A DNA stretch of 64,000 nucleotides from UBA1672 sp964351365 (GTDB lineage: Bacteria > Pseudomonadota > Alphaproteobacteria > Micavibrionales > Micavibrionaceae): contig CAYGNP010000005.1 of NCBI GenBank assembly GCA_964351365.1, positions 43,414 to 107,413 of the forward strand, written 5' to 3'. The notes beneath the pieces were generated by a model, which was given only the letters and a program-made list of their open reading frames with translations, made no database searches and was not told the DNA's origin. Position numbers and translations under genes: made by a program. Shown here in pieces: positions 15,915 to 24,755 of the stretch; the first letter of the stretch is position 1; every line of letters begins with the position of its first letter.

Positions 15915-17435
15915 TTAACGGGCACAAGGATCGTTGTACGTATCGAATTTATCGCCAACAACCACCCAACCCTTTTCCATTAAATCACTATCACGCTTGG
16001 CCGATTCTTCAATCACCACCGCAGCAGGATTTTTATTTTGCGCCTGAACATTCTTCTGCAAAAGCTCAAGCCCCTTCCTCGCTTTATCAGAAAGCTCAAC
16101 ATCCGGCAAGTTAATGATATCACCTTCCGTCAAAGGCGGATTTTCTAATAGCGCTGCAGACTTGCCCTTTTTACTCTCCTGCTCAACAGGAACGCGCGCC
16201 TTGCCCGCCATTAACCGCTGCCCATCCGGGCCCTCAACCATCTGCCCAATCACCACACCGTGCCCATAGAAATACGTATTCCCATCCAGCGTTATCCCGC
16301 GCGGAGACAGCGTTAGAACCTGCGCATAATCCATGTCATCACTAATCAATGCCGCCTCATCAGCAACTGCGCCTCGACCGCTGTTCGCCAATGCATCCAT
16401 CATCAAAATAATTAAGCCCTGCTGGCTGACATAAAGGCTTTTTGCAGAGTGATCATGCGTGCCTCCACCGCCGTAATAATAACGCTGCCACAGCACAGCC
16501 CCATCCCCGGCATCCAGCAAGGCAAGCCAGGTCCCAAGCGCACCGCCATTGCCCGGCACAACATCCCCAAAGGCCAAAATATAATCATCACGGTAACTCT
16601 CTGCCGTATTAAACTTGGCCGATAATCCGCGGCTATACTCATTCTGCCAGACCAAAGACAAATCCGTACTAAGCGCCATCGCAAAGGCCAAATTCTTTCC
16701 TGCACCATTTTCGAAATAACCCGTTGCGATATACCCACTCCCCAAACCCTTCTTTTTCAATACAGCAAGGCTCAAAATTTCACTTTTATTCCCCACGCTA
16801 TAGGCTCGTTTTTTGACCATTTCTCCGGCCTTGTTTAACGTCACAACCGCCCCGTTTTTCAGAACAGGGGCATCGGCCTCCGGTCCAAGCTTGCGCACAT
16901 ATGACACCGAAATGACCCACCCCGACCCATCAATTGAGGGAATAATATCCGAAACAAATAAATCATCTCTCTCATCCGCATGGATCTTTTGCGATCGCAA
17001 CATGAAATCTTTGTCAAAAAAACCGAGCCAGATTTCCGCGCGCGCTTTTTTAATTTGCGCCAACACGACATACCCCTCCGGCGTGGGCAACATTTTTATG
17101 ACATCCTGCAGATCTGAAACCACCTGAGCGCGCTCTCGTGTCTTGCGCCCCAACCGGTCAAACGTGACAAACACCAATTCATTAATTTCTGACCCCACCT
17201 TTCGGCGTTTTCCGGCGGCGACGACACCGCCCCCCTCATGGGGCAATATCGTGTCAAACCCTTCATCATACTCAGGAACACCATAGAGAGTATTCCACAC
17301 CGTATATGCGCCCGGCTCAGCTTTGTGCAATTTCGTCACCATCTCATAGGGCGGATTGCACTCCGGCTCCTGCGCTAAAACACCTGCAGCAGGCAGGCAC
17401 AACAAAACCATAAGTGCTAAAAATCTATTGAGCAT
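15915..17435 (-). CDS. Exported protein of unknown function, possibly beta-propeller
   Basis: The ATG at 17435 begins a clear signal peptide (MLNRFLALMVLLCLPAAGVLA, cleavage after LAQ), giving 506 residues. The longer in-frame start at 17495 would bury it. The mature part has repeated segments of the kind GSGWVISVSY and AFGDVVPGNGGALGTWLALLD, each ending in a hydrophobic strand, as in WD40/quinoprotein-like propellers. I do not recognise the family. It is 14 bp upstream of rluD on the same strand and divergent from the glycosyltransferase gene. Confidence 0.75.
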   Translation of the reverse strand: MLNRFLALMVLLCLPAAGVLAQEPECNPPYEMVTKLHKAEPGAYTVWNTLYGVPEYDEGFDTILPHEGGGVVAAGKRRKVGSEINELVFVTFDRLGRKTRERAQVVSDLQDVIKMLPTPEGYVVLAQIKKARAEIWLGFFDKDFMLRSQKIHADERDDLFVSDIIPSIDGSGWVISVSYVRKLGPEADAPVLKNGAVVTLNKAGEMVKKRAYSVGNKSEILSLAVLKKKGLGSGYIATGYFENGAGKNLAFAMALSTDLSLVWQNEYSRGLSAKFNTAESYRDDYILAFGDVVPGNGGALGTWLALLDAGDGAVLWQRYYYGGGGTHDHSAKSLYVSQQGLIILMMDALANSGRGAVADEAALISDDMDYAQVLTLSPRGITLDGNTYFYGHGVVIGQMVEGPDGQRLMAGKARVPVEQESKKGKSAALLENPPLTEGDIINLPDVELSDKARKGLELLQKNVQAQNKNPAAVVIEESAKRDSDLMEKGWVVVGDKFDTYNDPCAR

Positions 17436-17530
17436 TGGGGCGTTCGCAGTTAGGGTTAACAGCTGATTCGAGTGAATATATTGATCATAAAACAACAGTT
17501 CTGCGCCTATAATAAAGGTGAACGCAATAA

Positions 17531-18562
17531 ATGTCTATCAAACTTCTGATCATCACCGACGCATGGCACCCACAGGTCAACGGCGTTGTGCGCACTTACG
17601 AACATCTATGCACAGAACTAATAAAAAAAGGGCACATCGTTGAAATCATAGGCCCCGCAAATTTTGCCGTAGCCTTACCCATGCCCTTTTACCCCGAAAT
17701 CAAACTGGTCATGCGCCCCCACAGGCGCTTAAAACGCCTGATAAAAGACTTCAATCCCGATAAAATCCATATCGCAACCGAAGGTCCTCTGGGCTGGGCG
17801 GCGCGCGAATACTGCATGAAAAACAACATTAAATTCACAACCTGCTACCACACACAATTCCCCGATTACGTCGCCAAACGCTTTGCATGGCTTATCCCCC
17901 CGCTTTACAATGCCATGCACAGGCTGGCCATTAAATGGGTACGCCAATTCCACAAACCCTCCTCTGCTGTGATGGTCGCCACCAAAAGCCTGGAAGCTCA
18001 GCTCCTTGATTGGGGCTTTACCACCCCCATCAAACATTTGACCCGCGGCGCAGATTTCAATATTTTCTACCCCGGCGAAAAAAGCGCACTCCCCCCCTTT
18101 AAAAAGCCAGTGGCCCTTTATGTAGGCCGCCTGGCCATCGAAAAAAATCTAGAGGCCTTCCTGGACATGCGCTGGCCCGGCGATAAAATTCTGGTGGGGG
18201 ATGGCCCCATCCGCTCAAACCTTGAAAAGAATTACCCGGACGCCCTGTTCGTCGGCAAAAAATCAAATAAGGAACTCGCCGATTACTACCGCGCCAGTGA
18301 TGTCTTCATCTTCCCCTCCAAAACTGACACCTTCGGGATTGTCCTCATCGAGGCACTGGCCTGCGGCCTGCCGGTTGCCGCCTACCCCGTTATGGGGCCC
18401 AAAGACATCATCACATCCCCGGAATTAGGCGCGCTGGACGAAGATCTTGAAAAAGCTGCCCGCACGGCCATATCATGCGCCAACAGGCAAAAATGCGCAG
18501 GCCATGTGCGCGAACATTACAGCTGGGCTCTAGCCGGAGACCAGTTTTTAGCGGCATTATAA
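17531..18562 (+). CDS. GT4-family glycosyltransferase
   Basis: A 343-residue retaining glycosyltransferase with a GT-B fold. The N-terminal domain begins ITDAWHPQVNGVVRTYEHL, typical of the SqdX/MgtA/PimB-like group. The C-terminal nucleotide-sugar domain has YVGRLAIEKN, LVGDGP and the FPSKTDTFGIVLIEALACGLPV block with the EX7E motif. Related enzymes transfer mannose, glucose or glucuronate to diacylglycerol or phosphatidylinositol in the cytoplasmic membrane. The exact donor and acceptor cannot be read from sequence. AAAGGTG lies upstream of the ATG. Confidence 0.88.
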   Translation: MSIKLLIITDAWHPQVNGVVRTYEHLCTELIKKGHIVEIIGPANFAVALPMPFYPEIKLVMRPHRRLKRLIKDFNPDKIHIATEGPLGWAAREYCMKNNIKFTTCYHTQFPDYVAKRFAWLIPPLYNAMHRLAIKWVRQFHKPSSAVMVATKSLEAQLLDWGFTTPIKHLTRGADFNIFYPGEKSALPPFKKPVALYVGRLAIEKNLEAFLDMRWPGDKILVGDGPIRSNLEKNYPDALFVGKKSNKELADYYRASDVFIFPSKTDTFGIVLIEALACGLPVAAYPVMGPKDIITSPELGALDEDLEKAARTAISCANRQKCAGHVREHYSWALAGDQFLAAL

Positions 18563-18619
18563 ATCTGCCCGTATAATAATGATTTGCCTTCCAGCACACT
18601 TTGCATCATATCTATTTCT

Positions 18620-18991
18620 ATGGCAAAGATACTGATCGCCGAAGATGACGGCTCAATGCTGAACTTTCTCTCCCTCGCCCTCAAACGCGCAGGCCACAAT
18701 GTCATAAGCGCAACCAACGGCCTCAGCGCCCTGAACGCCCTCACCGAAAATCAGGATTATGACCTCCTCCTCACAGATATCGTCATGCCTGGCATTGACG
18801 GCATAGAGCTCGCGCAAAAAGCCAAAGAAATCGCCCCGGATATAAAAATCATGTTCATCACCGGATTTGCGGCTATGGCGATGGAATCAGCCAAAAATGC
18901 CGAAAACCCGAACACACAGCTCCTCTCGAAACCCTTCCACCTGAATGACCTGGTCGAAAAAGTCGACGCCATCTTAAAGGAAAAACCATGA
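18620..18991 (+). CDS. cpdR: CpdR-like single-domain response regulator
   Basis: A 123-residue receiver domain starting MAKILIAEDDGSM. An earlier in-frame ATG at 18584 adds 12 unlikely residues. Phospho-acceptor D53 lies in LLTDIVMPGIDGIELA. MFITGFAAMA and LLSKPFHLNDLVEKVD are diagnostic of CpdR, the regulator that in Caulobacter, when unphosphorylated, localises ClpXP to the cell pole and primes degradation of cell-cycle proteins. It is phosphorylated through the CckA-ChpT relay. It stands 57 bp after the glycosyltransferase gene. Confidence 0.9.
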   Translation: MAKILIAEDDGSMLNFLSLALKRAGHNVISATNGLSALNALTENQDYDLLLTDIVMPGIDGIELAQKAKEIAPDIKIMFITGFAAMAMESAKNAENPNTQLLSKPFHLNDLVEKVDAILKEKP

Positions 18992-19113
18992 ACCGGCGCT
19001 AGCCCACCTTCCGGCGAGCCCCCTTCGCCAAAACTTTATCCTATCCTGCGTAACTTTAACCTTGAACTTTTACTCAAACCCCGATAAATCTATCCCCTTA
19101 TCGCATCTAGAGT

Positions 19114-19188
19114 GGGCGGTTAGCTCAGCGGTAGAGCACTTGCTCGACACGCAAGGGGTCGTTGGTTCAATCCCAATACCGCCCACCA
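19114..19188 (+). tRNA. tRNA-Val (GAC)
   Basis: 75-nt cloverleaf. The acceptor GGGCGGT pairs with ACCGCCC, the D stem is GCTC/GAGC, and the anticodon stem is CTTGC/GCAAG around TCGACAC (anticodon GAC, Val). The T arm is GTTGG-TTCAATC-CCAAT, and ACCA is encoded at the 3' end. Confidence 0.96.
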
Positions 19189-19200
19189 TTTTCCAAAAAC

Positions 19201-19240
19201 TCTCATAATCACGATCACCACTTAAGTGGTTATATTATGA
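19201..19240. terminator. Strong hairpin after tRNA-Val
   Basis: CTCATAAT and ATTATGAG form the outer stem and ACCACTTAAGTGGT the inner palindrome. It lies between the tRNA and the 3' end of the convergent RimK-fusion gene, so it could stop transcription from both sides. No clean T-run is present. Confidence 0.4.
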
Positions 19241-19264
19241 GCCGAGGAGTAAAAGCTATTTACC

Positions 19265-20644
19265 CTACTTCTTGGTAACAGGGCCCTTTTTCACATTCTT
19301 CTCAATCGCCTGAATCATGAGACCCGCAATATCCTTGCCCGTAATATCCTCAATCCCCTCCAGCCCCGGCGAAGAATTAATCTCCAGAACCTTTGGCCCG
19401 TCCTTGGAGCGAATAATATCCACCCCCGCAACCACCAGCCCCATTGCCTTGGCCGCGTTCACGGCAATTCTGCGCTCCTGCGCGGTAATGCGCACCGCGC
19501 TCGCGCTGCCCCCCAGATGAAGATTTGCGCGAAACTCACCTGCCGCCGCCTTACGCTGCATCGAGCCCACAACCTTGCCATCAATCACAAAGCACCGAAT
19601 ATCCTCCCCATGTGCTTCCTTGATAAATTCCTGCACAAGAATATTGGCGTTCAAACTCTTAAAGGCGTTAATCACGCTCTCCGCCGCCTTGTTGGTCTCC
19701 GCCAGAACCACGCCGCGCCCCTGCGTCCCCTCCAGCAATTTCACAACCAGCGGCGCGCCATTCACCATATTGATAATCTCGCGCGTATCCACAGGCGAAT
19801 TTGCAAAACCTGTCGTCGGCATCGGAATGCGCTTATTCGATAATTCCTGCAACGATCGCAATTTATCCCGCGACTTCGTAATCGCCACTGCCCCGTTCAG
19901 GCAATACGCCCCAATCGCAGCAAACTGGCGCGTAATCGCACATCCATAAAACGTCATCACCGGCTTGATCCGCGGAATAACCGCATCCACTTCATCTAAA
20001 AGCTCACCCCCGCGATAATGAACCTCCGGCTTTTTCGAACTGATATTCATATAACACTGACTTATATTAACAAAGCGAACCTCGTGCCCGCGCTCTTCAC
20101 CGGCCTCAATAATGCGTTTGTTTGAATATAGATCCGGATTACTCGCCAGCAGCAAAATTCTCAATCCCGCCCTCTTCCGCACTTCGGCGCTATAATGCTT
20201 GATTGCACTCTCCTCCGAGATTTTACCCAAACAAAACGACGCATCCGGATCAATCAACGTCCGCCCCGTCATCGCCTCCCGCCCGATCAACATCCGGTAC
20301 CCCATCGCATCACGATTGGTCAGTGTGACTTCAATATCCCAAACCTCCCCACCCAAAGACAGCGGCGTGCGGATAACAAGACGCTGCTCCTTATCCCCGC
20401 TCGAGCTTTTTACCGCCCGCTGGTCCACAACAAGAGCGCGGCAACTTTGAATAATTTTACGGTTATCCTGCACGGGATGAATATCAAAATGAACGTGCTT
20501 CTTACCCGCACTTTCAAACGTATGAATGTTAAACGCATGCAAAGACGATGTTTTCGCACCGCTATCAATGCGCGCCTTGATCGCCGTCAACCCCAATTCC
20601 GGCAAAGCGCACCATTCTTCTTTACCGATAACCATTTTTTTCAT
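19265..20644 (-). CDS. Fused RimB-like (RimK-associated protease) and RimK ATP-grasp ligase
   Basis: A 459-residue two-domain protein. Residues ~1-140 match the PF05618-type Zn-protease domain usually encoded beside rimK (IKARIDSGAKTSSLHA, LIGREAMTGRTLIDP), an aspartyl-protease-like fold. Residues ~155-450 are RimK, an ATP-grasp ligase that adds glutamate to ribosomal protein S6: LLASNPDLYSNKRI, PLVVKLLEGTQGRGVVLAE, GEDIRCFVIDGKVVGSM and VLEINSSPGLEGIE. The ATG at 20644 has AGGGGA 7 bp upstream. A GTG at 20671 is less likely. The domains are usually separate genes, so the fusion joins ligase and presumed counter-enzyme. Confidence 0.9.
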   Translation of the reverse strand: MKKMVIGKEEWCALPELGLTAIKARIDSGAKTSSLHAFNIHTFESAGKKHVHFDIHPVQDNRKIIQSCRALVVDQRAVKSSSGDKEQRLVIRTPLSLGGEVWDIEVTLTNRDAMGYRMLIGREAMTGRTLIDPDASFCLGKISEESAIKHYSAEVRKRAGLRILLLASNPDLYSNKRIIEAGEERGHEVRFVNISQCYMNISSKKPEVHYRGGELLDEVDAVIPRIKPVMTFYGCAITRQFAAIGAYCLNGAVAITKSRDKLRSLQELSNKRIPMPTTGFANSPVDTREIINMVNGAPLVVKLLEGTQGRGVVLAETNKAAESVINAFKSLNANILVQEFIKEAHGEDIRCFVIDGKVVGSMQRKAAAGEFRANLHLGGSASAVRITAQERRIAVNAAKAMGLVVAGVDIIRSKDGPKVLEINSSPGLEGIEDITGKDIAGLMIQAIEKNVKKGPVTKK

Positions 20645-20834
20645 TAAATATCCCCTCAGAGTGTGAATCACCCCTAAAATCGTTCAGATTACGCCTCGGG
20701 TCAATTTATATTTGTAAGATCTCAGATAAAAAGCAAAAAAAAACAACCTGATAAAACTTCACAAAAGAGGGTGATTTTTAAACAATTTCCCTGTACAATT
20801 AAAGTTCAATTTCTTCCCAAGCCATGGGGTAAAC

Positions 20835-21458
20835 ATGATTAAATTGCATAAAAACACCGGATTTCTGCTCGCTTTAGTGCTCACAGCAGGCGCTTTTACG
20901 AGCCCCACCCGCGCCGAACCGCCTCAGCAAGCAATCGATATCCCTGCGACAGAGAATGAACAGGATGCTCTTTCTGGATTACCAGAAGACACAACCCATC
21001 CAATTCTTCGCCTAACGCCCGATAAATCCGAATTGATCCGTCTGGAAGAGGAATCCGCAAGCATCATCATAGGTAACCCGCTTCACATTAACGTCATCGC
21101 GGATTCATCAAAATTATTGGTTATCATCCCCCGCAGCCCCGGCGCAACGCACTTTACCGTTCTCGGCAAAAAGGGGCAGGTCATTATGCAACGCCATGTC
21201 ATCGTCGCCAGCCCTGCGAAAGACTATGTGCGCGTCAAACGCACCTGCGCAGGAAATGAAGATTGCCAGCCAACAAGCGTCTTTTATTGCCCCGATATGT
21301 GCCACCCAATCGGCATAGAGGATCAAGGATCAAGCAAAACAGACAACGCAGATGGCGGCGGCGGCTCAAGCAGTGATAGCAGCAAATCTTCAGATGATAA
21401 GGCGCCCCAACAACCCCAGAATTCTGAAACACCAAATTTAGACGAAGCAACAGAGTAA
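20835..21458 (+). CDS. Exported protein with CpaC/RcpA N-terminal (pilus-formation) domain
   Basis: A 207-residue protein with a signal peptide (residues ~9-27, cleavage near TRA). Residues ~57-130 match the secretin N-terminal domain found in CpaC: the block LRLEEESASIIIGNPLHINV, followed by a GATHFTVLGKKG turn. It has no secretin pore. Two cysteine pairs follow (CAGNEDC, CPDMC), then a Gly/Ser/Asp-rich acidic tail. It lies immediately upstream of a tadD-like gene and beside the Tad locus, so it probably assists secretin assembly in the periplasm. That role is inference. Confidence 0.8.
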   Translation: MIKLHKNTGFLLALVLTAGAFTSPTRAEPPQQAIDIPATENEQDALSGLPEDTTHPILRLTPDKSELIRLEEESASIIIGNPLHINVIADSSKLLVIIPRSPGATHFTVLGKKGQVIMQRHVIVASPAKDYVRVKRTCAGNEDCQPTSVFYCPDMCHPIGIEDQGSSKTDNADGGGGSSSDSSKSSDDKAPQQPQNSETPNLDEATE

Positions 21459-21486
21459 TCTTTAAGGAACAAAGGCAAAAATTATC

Positions 21487-22167
21487 ATGAAAAATACCAC
21501 CTCATTCATCGTCTTGGCCCTTGCCCTTTCTGGCATGACCGCATGTAAAACAACCGGCAGCACGATCGAGGAACCTGTAACCGCCAGCCGCGCCGAACGC
21601 CTTGACAGCGCAATCGAAAAAGCAACACTGAGCGCTGCACAAAAGGGCTCTGTATCCGCCTCTCTCCTCGCCTTGGAACGCAAATACAAACGCGAGAGCG
21701 AGAATCCCGAAATTGCATTGGCATACGCCCAAGGGCTTCGTCAATCTGGCTATAACGAACGCGCGGCTCTCGTCCTCAAACCTTTTTCTCAGGAACAAAC
21801 AGTCGCCCCCGGCGTCAATACTGAAATGTCAATGATCCAACTCGCTCTTGGCGATTACGACGGCGCAGAAAAATTTGCACAAGCCGCAATCATTCAAGAC
21901 CCAACTGACTATTACGCCTATCAAAATCTAGGTATCGCATTGGATGCAAAAGAAATGCACCCGGAGGCAGAACGCGCCTTCCGCAAGGGTCTTGAAAACT
22001 GGCAGGGTGACCCAACAACGGTCATGAACAACCTCGCACTTAATCTAGCCACACAGGGCTTCATAGAAGAAGCAATAGAGGTATTGGAAAAAGCCAAAAA
22101 AATCTCCCCTGGCCGCATCGAGCTTGAACGCAACCTGCGCATTATCAGAACACTGAACGAGAGATAA
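21487..22167 (+). CDS. tadD: TadD-like TPR lipoprotein (Flp pilus pilotin candidate)
   Basis: A 226-residue lipoprotein: the signal ends in the lipobox LSGMTAC (C20). Residues ~80-220 carry four TPR repeats (ALAYAQGLRQSGYNERAALVL, YYAYQNLGIALDAKEMHPEA). TadD proteins support Tad secretin assembly and pilus biogenesis. It follows the CpaC-N-domain gene by 28 bp, probably as an operon, and converges on tadC across a 460-bp gap. Confidence 0.85.
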   Translation: MKNTTSFIVLALALSGMTACKTTGSTIEEPVTASRAERLDSAIEKATLSAAQKGSVSASLLALERKYKRESENPEIALAYAQGLRQSGYNERAALVLKPFSQEQTVAPGVNTEMSMIQLALGDYDGAEKFAQAAIIQDPTDYYAYQNLGIALDAKEMHPEAERAFRKGLENWQGDPTTVMNNLALNLATQGFIEEAIEVLEKAKKISPGRIELERNLRIIRTLNER

Positions 22168-22627
22168 GCCGCTCCTCACCTCCCGTGTAATTATGCAGGA
22201 AAGCCCCAAACGGCGCTGAATCCTGAAAGACCTCTGCGCCCTTTGCGAAAATTGCAGTTAAAATCCCCCTCATCACAAACAGCGCATAAAACATCAGGCC
22301 ACTAAAGCACTAAATTCAGTCAAGAAAAAATATAAAACACTTTTATAACAAGCAGATAAACAGACAAAAGCGTCAATAAAAATAAAATACAATGCGTATC
22401 GGTTTTATAAAAGCAGTTTAAACGCTAAAAATCACCGCAGACACGGCAAAAAATCATGATACGATTCTTAATTATGAAAAAATAAGCAACGAAATGCCTC
22501 ACTGCCTCATGATGACCCGCATCATAAATCCGCAAGATAAAAAAATATGAAAACAAATAGCTGAAAATAATGACGCGCAGCTAAAATGTAATAAAAACAG
22601 GCTCCAGTAACTACAAAACCGGGAGTT
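22168..22627. other. 460-bp non-coding region between convergent tadD and tadC
   Basis: No ORF, tRNA or clear terminator is found. The segment is AT-rich beyond 22300. At 22231-22266 it holds a CTCTGCGCCCTTTGCG...GTTAAAATCC stretch, one of three similar copies in the window (see 41151 and 60473). The remainder is plain low-complexity AT sequence. Confidence 0.6.
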
Positions 22628-23587
22628 TTAACCGCCCTCACGCATCGTACTGACCGTAATACCTGCAGGACCTAAAATGATGATGAATAATGCTGGCAAG
22701 AAGAACAAAATCATAGGAACGGTTAATTTAGGCGGCAAAGACGCAGCCTTGCGCTCAGCCTCTGCCATGCGCATATCCCTAAGCTCATCAGACATAACGC
22801 GCAAAGCGCCTGATATAGACGTTCCGTACTGTTCCGCCTGAATAAGCGATGTCGCAAAACTCTTCCCCGCCGAACTCCCAACACGCCGCGCAAAATCCTG
22901 TAGCGCCTGCTTACGGTCATTCAGCATCGCCATCTCCGCACTTAAAATACCAAGCTCCTCTGCCAGAACCGCTGATTGCTCTGCAACCTCGCTGGCCACG
23001 CGCTCAACTGTTTGCTCAAGGCCAATCCCCCCCTGCACGCAGATAAGCATCATGTCAAGAGAGTCCGGGAAGCTCAGATTAAACTCCTCCTGGCGCTTTA
23101 AAATCATGTTCTTGACCAGAATATCAGGCAGCTTGAACCCAAACAGCATAAGCCCTAAAATTAGGCCCAGCTGCTTGATAAAACTCATCGCCTGCTCTTC
23201 CGGCAAGGCATTCACATACAAGATCGCCAATACCCCAAAAACAGTAGGCAAAGCCGCCCGCATAATCATAAATTTAACGTGCGCCTTGGGGTTACGAATG
23301 CCCGCCTGCAACATCTTGTCACGCGCCTGCTCCCCCATAGATCCCGCCAGCTTTTGGAACATGTAGAACATCGCCATGTTATCGCGCGCAGAAATACTCT
23401 CTTCCTTGGCTGGCTTACGCCCACCGCTTTCACGTGAAATTTGATAGAGATCTTTGCGGCGTTTCTCAATGATCGATTTTGTTTTTTCTTTCTGGTCAGA
23501 TTTTTGCAAAAACGGATACGCAAATGCAATAACCGAAAGCGCCGCCCCCAATGCTGCAAAGATCGTAATTATCATCTCATTACTCAT
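22628..23587 (-). CDS. tadC: Tad pilus inner-membrane platform protein TadC
   Basis: A 319-residue type II secretion F-family membrane protein. There is one N-terminal membrane segment (~5-26), a pair around residues 100-155, and a C-terminal one (~285-312). The F domain (~175-300) contains FPDSLDMMLICVQGGIGLEQTVERVA and the GTSISGALRVMSDELRDMRM block. With TadB it forms the platform on which the CpaF ATPase works. It is 9 bp downstream of tadB and last in the operon. Confidence 0.93.
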   Translation of the reverse strand: MSNEMIITIFAALGAALSVIAFAYPFLQKSDQKEKTKSIIEKRRKDLYQISRESGGRKPAKEESISARDNMAMFYMFQKLAGSMGEQARDKMLQAGIRNPKAHVKFMIMRAALPTVFGVLAILYVNALPEEQAMSFIKQLGLILGLMLFGFKLPDILVKNMILKRQEEFNLSFPDSLDMMLICVQGGIGLEQTVERVASEVAEQSAVLAEELGILSAEMAMLNDRKQALQDFARRVGSSAGKSFATSLIQAEQYGTSISGALRVMSDELRDMRMAEAERKAASLPPKLTVPMILFFLPALFIIILGPAGITVSTMREGG

Positions 23588-23596
23588 AAATCCGAC

Positions 23597-24583
23597 CTAT
23601 ATCTTAAAGTTGATCATTTTTTTCATAACGAACACACCCAGACTCATCCAGAATACCGCGCCCATAACTAGGTTTTTGCCGGTTGGCGTTGTAAACAGGG
23701 GGTCGAGATAGCCCGGATTGGCAAAATACAGACCCATTGCCACCAACGGCGGCAAACAGCCGATAATACTCGCAGAAGCAATAGCCTCCGAAGACAGCGC
23801 CATTACCTTACGTTTCAACCTGAATCTTGCCCGAATCACACCCGATAAATTCGTCAAAACCTCAGACAGACTGGAGCCCGTCTGCGACTGAATAGCAAGA
23901 CCGGCGGCGAACATCTTCATCTCCGGTAATGGCATGCGCTTACAGCCCTCAAGAGCAGCCTCATGTAAGGGCACGCCTATCTTTTGCTTATCATAGATGA
24001 TCGACATTTCCTCACCCACAGGCCCATCAAACTCACGGCTAATCATCGAAACCGCCTCGGACACCGGCATCCCCGCACGGAGCAATCGGACAACCGCATC
24101 CAGGGCATCGGCAAAATCTGTAAGAAATTGTTTTTGGCGTCTTTTGGTCATTTTACTCAAAATGAAACGTGGAAGCCCAAGGAATCCAGTTACAAACACC
24201 AACAGAATCAACATCGGCGAAAATGCCATTATTTTGGCTGTAATCGCGCAAATAACCCCACATATGAATGAAAGAATCCAAAATTTGCGCGGCGAAAGTG
24301 ACAACCCTGCCTGTTGTAACCGCAACCGCATGGAAACCTTGCCATCCTCCTTTTTTTCCTCACTTTGGCTGGATTTCAGCTTCTTCGCAATCTCTGCACG
24401 GCGCTTATGCTGAAGATCCTTTTCATTAGCAATACGCTCACCCCCGCCGCCGCCTGAAGATCTTCGGATTAAATCAATATTCTTCTTTTTTTTATCCTCC
24501 CCCCCGCTTGTCAGCATAAAAAGAACCAGCGCAACCAGCAGAAACACAATTACGGAGATCAATATAATCTGCACAGGTGTCAT
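23597..24583 (-). CDS. tadB: Tad pilus inner-membrane platform protein TadB
   Basis: A 328-residue T2SF-family protein with membrane segments at ~5-25, ~110-140 and near the C-terminus. The F domain shows DFADALDAVVRLLRAGMPV, the GPVGEEMSIIYDKQKIGVPL block and TGSSLSEVLTNLSGVIRARF. It pairs with TadC. A palindromic element separates it from cpaF upstream. Confidence 0.93.
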   Translation of the reverse strand: MTPVQIILISVIVFLLVALVLFMLTSGGEDKKKKNIDLIRRSSGGGGGERIANEKDLQHKRRAEIAKKLKSSQSEEKKEDGKVSMRLRLQQAGLSLSPRKFWILSFICGVICAITAKIMAFSPMLILLVFVTGFLGLPRFILSKMTKRRQKQFLTDFADALDAVVRLLRAGMPVSEAVSMISREFDGPVGEEMSIIYDKQKIGVPLHEAALEGCKRMPLPEMKMFAAGLAIQSQTGSSLSEVLTNLSGVIRARFRLKRKVMALSSEAIASASIIGCLPPLVAMGLYFANPGYLDPLFTTPTGKNLVMGAVFWMSLGVFVMKKMINFKI

Positions 24584-24610
24584 AACATGCTCTCCAAGAT
24601 CCTGAACCTA

Positions 24611-24755
24611 AAATTATGATGTTCATGGCAGAGAAATGAGTCGAGAGTGTTGTTTTTCGAGCAGCGCATCGCAGAATACATTTTAGTATTTGAGAAGCGC
24701 AAGCGCAGAAAAGCAATACTCGCAGGCCATTTATCAAACATGAACATCATAATTT
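24611..24755. mobile_element. 145-bp MITE-like palindromic element between cpaF and tadB
   Basis: Perfect 17-bp terminal inverted repeats, AAATTATGATGTTCATG at 24611-24627 and its complement at 24739-24755. The interior is itself largely self-complementary (left GAGTGTTGTTTTTC against right GAGTATTGCTTTTC read backwards, then AATAC/GTATT near the centre), so the whole unit could fold into one long hairpin. The right TIR contains the TAA stop of cpaF. It has no ORF and no obvious target-site duplication. It may affect read-through between cpaF and tadB. Confidence 0.7.
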
